From: an uncultured Rhizobiaceae group bacterium | Lineage (GTDB): Bacteria; Pseudomonadota; Alphaproteobacteria; Rhizobiales; Rhizobiaceae | Direction of reading: 5' to 3' | NCBI GenBank assembly: GCA_937930635.1 | Contig: CALHCF010000015.1 | Coordinates: forward strand, 1 to 64,000 | Length of the DNA stretch: 64,000 nt | Shown: piece by piece, positions 1-8,051 of the stretch | Layout of the letters: every line of letters starts with the position of its first letter | Numbering within the stretch: position 1 is the stretch's first letter | Notes under the pieces: generated by a model | Told to the model about the DNA's origin: nothing | The model's database searches: none | What the model saw: only the letters and a program-made list of their open reading frames with translations | Translations under genes and position numbers: made by a program

Positions 1-76
1 CCGCAGTCGGAATTCCAGCCTCCTATTCCTTGATCATGCCGATGATCTGTTCGTCGCTGAACCGTGATTGTCTCAT
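1..76 (-). pseudogene. IS3-family transposase OrfA, 5' fragment with a nonsense codon
   Basis: Read on the minus strand from the ATG at 76, the frame gives MRQSRFSDEQIIGMIKE, then a TAG stop, then EAGIPTA up to the window edge. This is the characteristic N-terminus of IS3-family (IS407/IS511-like) OrfA, which reads KEQEAG at the place where the stop sits, so one C-to-T change (CAG to TAG) explains it. A Shine-Dalgarno-like AAGGAGA lies upstream of the ATG. The rest of the element is outside the window, so it is unknown whether OrfB is intact; as seen, the copy cannot make a normal OrfA. Confidence 0.8.
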
Positions 77-116
77 TTGTTCGTCTCCTTCTAAGGGACG
101 AATTCTACTCAAAATT

Positions 117-141
117 GGATGAAGAAACGGGGCTCAGGTCA
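117..141. repeat. Candidate terminal inverted repeat of the IS3-family element
   Basis: On the minus strand this stretch reads TGACCTGAGCCCCGTTTC and then TTCATCC, about 40 bp outside the OrfA start. IS3-family ends of this subgroup typically begin TGACCTG followed by a C-rich tract. The matching right end and any target-site duplication lie outside the window, so the boundary at 141 is inferred. Positions 142-293 hold nothing recognisable. Confidence 0.45.
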
Positions 142-293
142 CAGACCAAAGAGTTACGGCCAATCAGCAGTCCAAAGTGGGTCCTTGCGATTTGGGGAGA
201 CCTGGACCAGCTCAATCAGGTAGCTAAGTTTGAAATTCAGATACCTTCACGACGTCCACCGCTGTTTCGATACCCGATCTCATCATCACAGGT

Positions 294-1148
294 TTATTTT
301 CCCAGTTTCCAAACGGATTTGACCTCAGATGGTATTTGGCCGCCGAGTTCGGTTGTGATGTCATTTGCGGTGGTCCAAAGGGCGCGAATAAATTGATGTT
401 TGGCATCATCGTTCATCCGGGTGGTTGGAACCGCGATTGCAATAGCTCCCTTCGCGAAAATTCCGTCCGAGAAGAAGGGAACTGCAATGGAATGGATTTC
501 GGCTTCGAAGCATTGATCACATTCAGAAAACCCAATGGACCGCACTTCTGCGGCACGTTGCTTTAAAATGTCGCTGTCGACGATTGTATTTTGCGTAAAT
601 CGCTGAAGCTCTTTTGAAGTTGTCGCCTTCAAGACCGATGGGGAACCGAAAGCGAGAGCTGCAATGCCGGAGGCTGTGGCATGGGTGGGAAGCAATTGAG
701 CTTCATTGAAATATACTCTGGTTCCTCCATCCCCATAATCCTTGAAGTATAATGGCGACATGAAGCTGCCCTGGACCAGAGAGGCGTGGACCAGTTCCTT
801 GAACCGGGCAGACAGTTTATCAACATGGTGCTCCACCACACTGCGCATTGGAAACGTACGCTCCCGCACAGAGGCAAGTCTGAGAATTGCTGCCCCAAGG
901 CGGTATTTTCTTGTGTTGGGGTTTTGTTCAACGAAACCGGTTTTCTCAAGTTCAACAAGATGACGATAAACGGTTGCCTTGTTGAGATCGGACAGACGTT
1001 GAAATTCGCTGAGCCCAATCTCCGGTGTGCTCTGAGAAAAATGGTCCAAAAGGTACAGCGCCTTACTTATGGTTCCCATACCACTATCATCAAAGCCCGT
1101 GAGAAATTGAAGCAAGCGGAACTTGCCTTGACGTTCATAGGTTTGCAT
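294..1148 (-). CDS. IclR-family transcriptional regulator
   Basis: The protein (284 residues from the first start) has an N-terminal winged helix-turn-helix (about residues 25-80, with SKALYLLDHF and NKATVYRHLVELEKTG) and a C-terminal IclR effector-binding domain ending in the family pattern around GFSECDQCFEAEIHSIAVP. An internal ATG at 1079 would give a 261-residue protein closer to the usual family length; neither start has a convincing ribosome binding site. It is divergent from the tctC-tctB-tctA run and a palindrome lies between them, so it probably controls that operon in response to the imported compound. The ligand is unknown. Confidence 0.9.
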   Translation of the reverse strand: MQTYERQGKFRLLQFLTGFDDSGMGTISKALYLLDHFSQSTPEIGLSEFQRLSDLNKATVYRHLVELEKTGFVEQNPNTRKYRLGAAILRLASVRERTFPMRSVVEHHVDKLSARFKELVHASLVQGSFMSPLYFKDYGDGGTRVYFNEAQLLPTHATASGIAALAFGSPSVLKATTSKELQRFTQNTIVDSDILKQRAAEVRSIGFSECDQCFEAEIHSIAVPFFSDGIFAKGAIAIAVPTTRMNDDAKHQFIRALWTTANDITTELGGQIPSEVKSVWKLGK

Positions 1149-1172
1149 AGCAAGATTTAGATTGCAATTGAT

Positions 1173-1189
1173 GGTTCATTAATTGAACC
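1173..1189. promoter_or_regulatory. Palindromic operator candidate (IclR-type)
   Basis: GGTTCA-TTAAT-TGAACC is a perfect 6-bp inverted repeat with a 5-bp spacer, sitting in the short divergent region between the IclR regulator and tctC. Symmetric sites of this size in such positions are typical for IclR dimers. Binding is inferred from position and symmetry only. Confidence 0.5.
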
Positions 1190-1207
1190 GACGCCTGGGA
1201 GGAAAAT

Positions 1208-2152
1208 ATGAAATCAATTATCAAGTTTGCTTTGGCAGCTGCGGCTGGCATTGGCATATGCACATCCACGCCTTCATTCGCTGAGTATCCGGAGAAACCG
1301 GTAGAATTTGTTGTTCCGTGGGGACCGGGCGACCTTGAAGATGTACTCACGCGGATGATCGCTGAGGACTTTCAGAAGAAATATGGTTCACCGGCTGCTG
1401 TTGTTAACAAGCCGGGTGGCGGCGGTGGCCCGTTCCCTGGTGCGATTTATACCGCATCAAAACCAGGTGACGGTTACACGGTGGGGTCATTCGTGATTGC
1501 TGTTCCCGTGCTCGGTCATAAAATTGGTATTCCTGAACTGGCACCTGCAAAGTTCGATCCGCTTGGAATTTTCCTGACCTATCCGTTTGTCATCGTTGCT
1601 GGAGAAAATGCTCCTTATGACGATATTGACGGCCTGGCGGCCCATGCGAAAACCAATGACGTTGCGCTGGGACATTTCGGTGCACCCTTGCCCCCAACAA
1701 AGGTGACCCTCGCTCTGGCAAAAGTGAAGGGATTTAAATTCGCCTCCGATGCGGCTTTTGACAATCTGGATTGTAACAGCCTCGCCTCAGGCGATGTGGA
1801 CGTTATGAACACAACACTTCAGTTGGTTCTGCCATGCCTCGACAAAGTCAAAGTGCTTGCGTCAATTGGTGGTCAGCGCATTCCTCTGACACCTGATACG
1901 CCGACCGTGGCAGAAATTGCTCCCGAGCTTAATCTCTCCCTTTGGAACGGCCTGTTCGTCAAGAAGGACACACCGGCAGATGTTCGCGAAAAAATCATTG
2001 CGGTGGCCAAAGAAACGATTGCCTCCGACCGGGCAAAGGCGCTCGCAAAGAAGACCGGCGCGCTGATTTACTGGCAGGATGCAGCTGAATCAAATGCCCG
2101 CATCGAGAAAGATGCGGCTACATTTGGCAAGATCAACGGCATGCTCGAATAG
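1208..2152 (+). CDS. tctC: Tripartite tricarboxylate transporter substrate-binding protein (TctC/Bug family)
   Basis: Periplasmic solute-binding protein of a TTT-type secondary importer, 314 residues, the usual length. Residues 1-25 form a signal peptide ending SFA before EYPEKPVEFVVPWGPG, the conserved Bug-family opening; a glycine-rich NKPGGGGG and DTPTVAEI follow at family positions. A good ribosome binding site (GGGAGGAAA) precedes the ATG. It is the first gene of the TctC-B-A set and should decide which compound is taken up. Bug proteins bind carboxylates and related small anions; the ligand here cannot be read from sequence. Confidence 0.93.
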   Translation: MKSIIKFALAAAAGIGICTSTPSFAEYPEKPVEFVVPWGPGDLEDVLTRMIAEDFQKKYGSPAAVVNKPGGGGGPFPGAIYTASKPGDGYTVGSFVIAVPVLGHKIGIPELAPAKFDPLGIFLTYPFVIVAGENAPYDDIDGLAAHAKTNDVALGHFGAPLPPTKVTLALAKVKGFKFASDAAFDNLDCNSLASGDVDVMNTTLQLVLPCLDKVKVLASIGGQRIPLTPDTPTVAEIAPELNLSLWNGLFVKKDTPADVREKIIAVAKETIASDRAKALAKKTGALIYWQDAAESNARIEKDAATFGKINGMLE

Positions 2153-2224
2153 AGTCTGGTTTTAGGAAAACGGGGCAGCACCACTGGTATTGCCCTGCTT
2201 TTTACGGGGAGATGATGGGGGTTG

Positions 2225-2767
2225 ATGGCTCAACAAATACAGACCCTCAAGCAGATGTTCCAACGCTACCGCCGTCCGGGGAACTTCTTCTTCGCCTCTT
2301 TCTTTCTGTTTGTTTCACTCGCCCTGTGCACTCAACTGGGCAGTCAGGCAAAATGGTTGGATGGTACCAAATGGTCTTCTCAGCCGGCTCTTTGGCCAAA
2401 CATTGCCATCATAGGAATGACCATTTTTGCCGGACTGAACTGGATCAGCGCCTTCGTTTCAGAAAAAATTGACGGGCGTTGGGCTGAAATATCGATCTGG
2501 CTGCGCTCCTTTGAATTTGTCCTCTGGTTCATGGGCTATGTGGTTCTGGTGCCGAAGCTTGGTTACCTTCCATCGACAATCATATTCGGCTTAGCCCTGT
2601 CTGTGCGCATGGGGTACCGGTCACGCAAAATGCTTGCAGTATCGGTCCTGACTTCAAGCGCCATCGTCGTGACGTTCAAGTCGTTTCTTCAAGTCAGAGT
2701 TCCAGGCGGGGCGGCTTACGAATTTTTGCCTGATGCAATGCGATCATTCATGCTGACATACTTGTAG
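2225..2767 (+). CDS. tctB: TctB-family small membrane subunit of TTT transporter
   Basis: A 180-residue protein with four hydrophobic segments, matching the small TctB subunit that partners the large TctA permease. It sits between tctC and tctA, 72 bp after the former and 8 bp before the latter. The ATG at 2225 is preferred; a TTG directly before it is in frame. TctB sequences diverge strongly, so the assignment rests on size, topology and position. Confidence 0.85.
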   Translation: MAQQIQTLKQMFQRYRRPGNFFFASFFLFVSLALCTQLGSQAKWLDGTKWSSQPALWPNIAIIGMTIFAGLNWISAFVSEKIDGRWAEISIWLRSFEFVLWFMGYVVLVPKLGYLPSTIIFGLALSVRMGYRSRKMLAVSVLTSSAIVVTFKSFLQVRVPGGAAYEFLPDAMRSFMLTYL

Positions 2768-2775
2768 GGGCGACG

Positions 2776-4293
2776 GTGCAGGATCTCGTCTCAGCATTTG
2801 GACTGTTGGCACGTATTGATGTGCTGATTGCACTGTTCATCGGCTCGATTGGCGGCGTGATTATTGGCGCGATCCCGGGGGTCGGTGCCGCAGTTGCCAT
2901 CGCGATACTTCTGCCTGCGACATTCTCGCTGGAGCCACTGGTCGGCCTCACAATGCTTCTGGGCATCTATGGTTCGTCCATGTATGGCGGCTCCATTCCG
3001 GCAATTTTGATCAACACACCGGGAACTGCTGTTAATGCACTAACGACCTATGACGGCTATCCCATGACGAAAGTGGGGGAAGCCAGGCGGGCGATATCGC
3101 TTGCTTATTCGGCATCCTTTTTTGGAGGTGTCTTTGGCATACTCTGCCTCATACTGTTGTCACCTGTTCTGGCCTGGATCGCTCCGCAATTTGGCAGTCG
3201 TGAGATATTTCTGGCGTCCTTGCTCGGCATAATTCTGGTCGTCCTTGCCCATCGTGGTCAGATATTTGCCGCCGGAATGCTCGCATTTTTCGGCGTTCTG
3301 ATAAACACGGTTGGTTTGGAGCCTATCAAATACACCCAACGTTTCACGTTTGGACAAGCCTGGCTGGCATCGGGATTCGATCTGATCGTCGTTGTGCTGG
3401 GCCTGTTTGCCTTGTCGCAAGCCTTTCTTCTGCTGACCGAAAAAGACAACAGTCCAAAGGCTCAGCCCCTGACCGGGTCTCTTTTCTCGGGCATGAAAGA
3501 ATTGCTTCGACACAAACGCGTTGCTTCTGCCGCATCCGGTTTTGGTGTGATAATGGGCATGATCCCCGGCGTCGGTGAGTTCACGGCACAATTCATGTCG
3601 TACACGTATGCGCAAAAGACTTCCAAAAAGCCGGAATTGTTTGGCAAAGGTTCACCTGAAGGGCTGATCGCTTCCGAAGCTGCCAACAACGCTGTTCCTT
3701 CTGCTGCGATGATCCCCTTGCTGGCGTTAGGCATTCCCGGCGAAGCGCTGACGGCAATGATGCTCTCCGTGTTTTACGTGCACAATGTGATACCGGGGCC
3801 GCAGCTTTTTCAAAACAACATTGAGTTTGTCTATGCGCTGTATCTGGCGATGTTGATTTTGAACGTCATTGTTTTGGTCTTCCTGCTTTCCTCGACAAAC
3901 CTGTTGACCAGGATCATTCAAATACCCACCCGCTTCCTGGGAATTGTGATCCTGATCCTTGGGTTTGTGGGAGTGTATTCTCTGCGTAACTCGACCGTTG
4001 ACTGTGCAATCGCCGCTGGCTTTGGCGTCTTTGGATTGATTCTCAAACGTCAGAATCTGCCTATCGTACCCATCGTTCTGGGAATGGTGCTCGGTGGTAT
4101 CATGGAGACCAAGCTGCGCAGCGCGATGGCGCGCGTAAAGACACCTTTGGATTTCATCGATCGACCAATAGCAGCCATTTTGTTTGGTCTCATCCTGTTG
4201 GTCGTAGCGCTGCATGTTCGAACACTCATTATGGAGCATAAAAAGCGCAGACATGAGCCCGATCACGAAATGCACGACGGTCAACAACGTTAG
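2776..4293 (+). CDS. tctA: TctA-family large permease subunit of TTT transporter
   Basis: Inner-membrane permease of 505 residues with about 11-12 hydrophobic helices. Family signatures are clear: the glycine-rich GAIPGVGAAVAIAILLP near residue 37, YGGSIPAILINTPGTA near 75, and a second GMIPGVGEF repeat near 260, followed by EAANNAVPSAAMIPLLALGI. It starts with GTG 8 bp after tctB, consistent with translational coupling. It carries out ion-coupled import of the ligand delivered by the TctC protein. Confidence 0.95.
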   Translation: MQDLVSAFGLLARIDVLIALFIGSIGGVIIGAIPGVGAAVAIAILLPATFSLEPLVGLTMLLGIYGSSMYGGSIPAILINTPGTAVNALTTYDGYPMTKVGEARRAISLAYSASFFGGVFGILCLILLSPVLAWIAPQFGSREIFLASLLGIILVVLAHRGQIFAAGMLAFFGVLINTVGLEPIKYTQRFTFGQAWLASGFDLIVVVLGLFALSQAFLLLTEKDNSPKAQPLTGSLFSGMKELLRHKRVASAASGFGVIMGMIPGVGEFTAQFMSYTYAQKTSKKPELFGKGSPEGLIASEAANNAVPSAAMIPLLALGIPGEALTAMMLSVFYVHNVIPGPQLFQNNIEFVYALYLAMLILNVIVLVFLLSSTNLLTRIIQIPTRFLGIVILILGFVGVYSLRNSTVDCAIAAGFGVFGLILKRQNLPIVPIVLGMVLGGIMETKLRSAMARVKTPLDFIDRPIAAILFGLILLVVALHVRTLIMEHKKRRHEPDHEMHDGQQR

Positions 4294-4323
4294 CGATTTG
4301 CAAAGCAGCAGGACAAATTTTCA

Positions 4324-6786
4324 ATGAGTGCCAAATTACCTGAATCTGCTCCAGTCATCATCATTGGCGGTGGCATTATTGGCCTCTCAACACTCTACCA
4401 TTTAGCGCACGGGGGGGTGTCGGCTGTTTTGCTGGAGCGCAAAAAAATAGCCAGCGGGACAACCTGGCACGCTGCGGGAATTGTTGGCCAGTTGCGCGAC
4501 AGCACCGCCCAGACTGAACTGGGTAAATACACCGCAAAACTATTCCGCGACCTAGAGGAAGAAACCGGACAGGCGACGGGCTATAAATCAAACGGGACGA
4601 TAAACCTTGCATTGAGCGATGTGCGTCACGAGCAATTGCTGCGAACCCATGATCATGCCGTTCGCATGGAAGTGCCTTCACAAATCCTGTCGCGGGAAGA
4701 GGTTGCAGAAAAGTGGCCCTGGATTGGTACGGACGACGTTCAGTCCGGTTTGTTCGTGCCTTCCAATGGTCAGGTCAATCCGTTGGACGTGTCAATCGCA
4801 TTGGACAAAGGCGCAAGACAATTGGGTGCCCTGCGTTACGAAGGCATTGAGGTTGAAAACCTCATTATCAGGAACGGCAAGGTTGTGGGTGTTGCCACTG
4901 ATCAAGGCGAAATCGCCAGCGAAAAGGTGCTGATTGCTGGTGGCATGTGGAGCCATCTGTTTGCCAAAGCGCAGGGCATCACCCTGCCTCTTCATGCTGT
5001 CGAGCACTACTACATCGTCACTGAACCCATAGCTGATTTGCCTCGTGATCAGCCGATTTTAAACATTGTGGAAGAGCGCACCTATTGGAAGGAGGATGCC
5101 GGAAAACTGCTGATTGGAGCTTTTGAGGCGAGGGGCAAACCATGGGCTGCTGATGGCATTCCCAAAGAATTTGAGTTCGATGAACTGCCCTTCGATATGG
5201 AGCATGTGGAGAACGAACTCGAAGTCATGTTCGCTCGCATGCCTATGCTTGGCGAATTGGGCATTCAGACATTCTTCAACGGACCGGAGAGTTTTACACC
5301 AGACGGCAAGCCGTATCTTGGCCCGGCTCCTGAAGTTGAAGGTGTGTTCATTGCATCAGGCATGAATTCCAACGGCATTTTGAATTCTGGCGGAGTTGGT
5401 TTGACCATGGCTGAATGGATGCTGGACGGGGCTCCGTCGCGCTCGATGGGGGCGCTCATGACATCCCGTGCGCAACCGTTTCAGGCGAATACAAAATATG
5501 TCCATGACCGAAGCGCAGAAGCGATTGGTTTTCATTATGGGACACCATGGCAAGGCCGGCAGGTTTGCACGACACGTAACGTTCGCAAGGTTCCGTTACA
5601 TGACAGGCTGGCAGAAGCTGGAGCCGTCTTTGCCGAGCGCGTCGGCTGGGAAGTGCCGATGTATTTTGACTCAGAAAATCCGGTCTGGGGTGATGTGCCT
5701 GCCATGGGGTGGAAGCCCTGGTCGAAACGGGTGAAGATTGAATCTCTTGCTGCACGCGACAACGTGGTATTGATCGATCAATCCATGTACGCGAAAATTC
5801 TTGTGCAGGGAGGTGATGCCGTGAAGGCCCTTAACCGGGTTTGCGGAGCGGAAATGGACGTCGCTGTTGGAACTTCCGTCTACACACAATTTCTGAACCA
5901 GGCCGGTGGGATCGAGGCCGATGTTACGATCACGCGCATCGCCAATGAAGAGTTTATGGTCATCACAGGCCATCCATCACAAACTCGGGATAAAGCATGG
6001 ATCAAACGGCATGCCGAACCTGATTGGCAATTTCAGATTTTTGATGCCACATCTGGCTACGGTTTGCTGACCATTCATGGCCCAAAATCGCGCACTGTTC
6101 TTTCGGCGATTTCCGGCGATGATCTTTCAAACGAAGCCTTCCCATTTGGCTCAGCGCGCGAAATTGATATGGGCTATGCGCGTGGTTGGGCGATCAGGCG
6201 ATCGTTTCTGGGTGAGCTTGGCTACGAATTGATGATGCCTTGCGAGTTCACCCAGGGCGTCTATGACGCCCTTATGCTGGCGGGTGAAGCACATGGCCTC
6301 TCGCACATGGGTATGTTCGCGATGAACGCCTGTCGTTTGGAAAAGGGCTTTCGGCATTTCGGCCATGACATCGGCGAAGACGATACACCTTTCGAAACCG
6401 GTCTGGGGTTTGCAGTAAAGCTTGATAAAGAAGATGATTTTCTTGGCAAAGCCGCACTGGCCGCACAAAGGGCAAACGGTTTAGCCACAAAATACCGAAC
6501 GGTATCCGTGATGGTTGAAAGCGTGACAGCCGCTGCAGGCCCATGGTTGAGCCACAACGAACCCGTTTGGAAAAATGGTGAAATTGTCGGTCATGTGACG
6601 TCGGGAGATTTCGGATTCCGCCTCAATAAGATGGTTGGTCTTGCAAGCCTTTATAAAGAGGACGGTGTGAGCAAAGCGTGGATTGATGAGGGAAATTTCG
6701 ACGTACAAATTGCAGGGAAACTGTATCCGCTGACTGTGCAGGTCGCACCGTTTTATGACGCAAAGGGAGACCTGATGCGCGGTTGA
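4324..6786 (+). CDS. FAD-dependent dehydrogenase with GcvT domain (dimethylglycine/sarcosine dehydrogenase-like)
   Basis: An 820-residue protein in the dimethylglycine/sarcosine dehydrogenase family. Residues 10-40 hold the FAD Rossmann fingerprint ([17 protein letters not shown]) and TTWHAAG near residue 49 carries the histidine that binds FAD covalently in dimethylglycine dehydrogenase. The DAO-type oxidase domain runs to about 430; the rest is the glycine-cleavage T-protein fold with GcvT_C at the end, which in this family moves the released methyl (formaldehyde level) to tetrahydrofolate. Placement after the TTT importer suggests it demethylates the imported amine. The family also contains uncharacterised members with other N-methyl amino acid substrates, so the substrate is open. 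Confidence 0.88.
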   Translation: MSAKLPESAPVIIIGGGIIGLSTLYHLAHGGVSAVLLERKKIASGTTWHAAGIVGQLRDSTAQTELGKYTAKLFRDLEEETGQATGYKSNGTINLALSDVRHEQLLRTHDHAVRMEVPSQILSREEVAEKWPWIGTDDVQSGLFVPSNGQVNPLDVSIALDKGARQLGALRYEGIEVENLIIRNGKVVGVATDQGEIASEKVLIAGGMWSHLFAKAQGITLPLHAVEHYYIVTEPIADLPRDQPILNIVEERTYWKEDAGKLLIGAFEARGKPWAADGIPKEFEFDELPFDMEHVENELEVMFARMPMLGELGIQTFFNGPESFTPDGKPYLGPAPEVEGVFIASGMNSNGILNSGGVGLTMAEWMLDGAPSRSMGALMTSRAQPFQANTKYVHDRSAEAIGFHYGTPWQGRQVCTTRNVRKVPLHDRLAEAGAVFAERVGWEVPMYFDSENPVWGDVPAMGWKPWSKRVKIESLAARDNVVLIDQSMYAKILVQGGDAVKALNRVCGAEMDVAVGTSVYTQFLNQAGGIEADVTITRIANEEFMVITGHPSQTRDKAWIKRHAEPDWQFQIFDATSGYGLLTIHGPKSRTVLSAISGDDLSNEAFPFGSAREIDMGYARGWAIRRSFLGELGYELMMPCEFTQGVYDALMLAGEAHGLSHMGMFAMNACRLEKGFRHFGHDIGEDDTPFETGLGFAVKLDKEDDFLGKAALAAQRANGLATKYRTVSVMVESVTAAAGPWLSHNEPVWKNGEIVGHVTSGDFGFRLNKMVGLASLYKEDGVSKAWIDEGNFDVQIAGKLYPLTVQVAPFYDAKGDLMRG

Positions 6787-6812
6787 CGTTGCCGCCATCC
6801 GGGGAGGAAGTA

Positions 6813-8051
6813 ATGACAGAAAAGACAATCCTGGTTGTTGGAACTTACGACACAAAAAATGACGAACTGGAATATATGGTCAGTCGTATTGCTGCGATGG
6901 GTGGCAGAACGCTGACGATGGATGTGAGCGTGTTGGGCGACCCGCAAAACCCGACAGATATTTCCAAACATGATGTCGCTGAAGCAGCGGACAGCACCAT
7001 TCAAGCTGTGATCGATAGCGGCGACGAAAACAGCGCCATGCAGATTATGGCAAATGGGGCGAGCAGGCTTACGAAACAGAAATTTGAAAATGACGAGTTC
7101 GACGGTGTTGTGATCCTGGGTGGCACGATGGGCACCGATCTGGCGCTCGACGTTTGCCGTTCCTTACCGATTGGCGTGCCGAAATATGTGGTATCAACCG
7201 TTTCCTTTTCTCCGCTCATTCCGCCGGAAAGGCTGTCTGCCGATATTCAGATGATCCTGTGGGCTGGAGGTCTTTATGGACTCAACTCACTGTGCAAATC
7301 ATCATTGAGCCAAGCAGCAGGTGCGGTTTTGGGTGCTGCGCAGGCTGTTGAAGTTCCCCAAGGCAAAACTCCTATCATTGGCATGACAGCCCTTGGAACA
7401 TCGTGTCTGCGCTATCAGAAAATCCTCAAGCCGGAATTGGAAAACCGCGGTTTTGAAGTTGCCGTTTTTCATGCAACGGGCATGGGCGGCATGGCCTTTG
7501 AAAGTGTTGCGGCAGAGGGTGGTTTTGCCTGCGTGATGGATTTTGCCTTGCCGGAATTGGGCAATCTGCTGGCCGGGTCTGTCGTCAATGGCGGGGCGGA
7601 CAGGATGCTCAATGCCGGCAGAGCAGGCATTCCACAACTGGTCGCTCCCGGTTGTCTTGATCTGATCGACTTTGCCGGATGGCAGGAGATCCCGGATCGC
7701 TATCAGGACAGACCCTTTCACGCTCACAATCGTCTTATCAAGTCTTCCGGATTGAACGGTGAGGAACGGCGCGAGACCGCGCGTGAGATGTCAAAACGCC
7801 TGGCCAAAAGCAAAGGACCCGTACATGTTTTGATGCCAAACGAGGGTATTGAAGAATGGGACCGTGAAGGCGGCGATGCCTATGACCCCGACGCTTTCGC
7901 CGAGTTTCTCGATGAGATGCGCAAGACTTTCAAAGAGCCTGTAAAATATCAGGAACTTGATTGTCACATCAACGATGAAGCATTTGCGCGGGCCGCACTC
8001 ACGGTACTGGATCGCTGGATTGCGGATGGAACGGTCAAAACAGATGTCTGA
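6813..8051 (+). CDS. Tm-1-like ATP-binding domain protein (UPF0261)
   Basis: A 412-residue member of the UPF0261/Tm-1-like family, whose plant member Tm-1 inhibits tomato mosaic virus replication; the bacterial role is not established. Visible family landmarks are TILVVGTYDTKNDEL at the N-terminus, VVILGGTMGTDLAL, and GMGGMAFE. The ATG at 6813 follows GGGGAGGAAGTA, a better start than an upstream in-frame TTG at 6783. The gene sits between the GcvT-fused dehydrogenase and the trimethylamine-dehydrogenase homologue, overlapping the latter by 8 bp, so it belongs to the same metabolic unit. No catalytic reaction can be assigned. Confidence 0.85.
   Translation: MTEKTILVVGTYDTKNDELEYMVSRIAAMGGRTLTMDVSVLGDPQNPTDISKHDVAEAADSTIQAVIDSGDENSAMQIMANGASRLTKQKFENDEFDGVVILGGTMGTDLALDVCRSLPIGVPKYVVSTVSFSPLIPPERLSADIQMILWAGGLYGLNSLCKSSLSQAAGAVLGAAQAVEVPQGKTPIIGMTALGTSCLRYQKILKPELENRGFEVAVFHATGMGGMAFESVAAEGGFACVMDFALPELGNLLAGSVVNGGADRMLNAGRAGIPQLVAPGCLDLIDFAGWQEIPDRYQDRPFHAHNRLIKSSGLNGEERRETAREMSKRLAKSKGPVHVLMPNEGIEEWDREGGDAYDPDAFAEFLDEMRKTFKEPVKYQELDCHINDEAFARAALTVLDRWIADGTVKTDV

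Noticed and set aside
3160-4287. Several long minus-strand frames across tctA
   Set aside because: They are antisense shadows of a clear membrane protein gene with no coding-like features.
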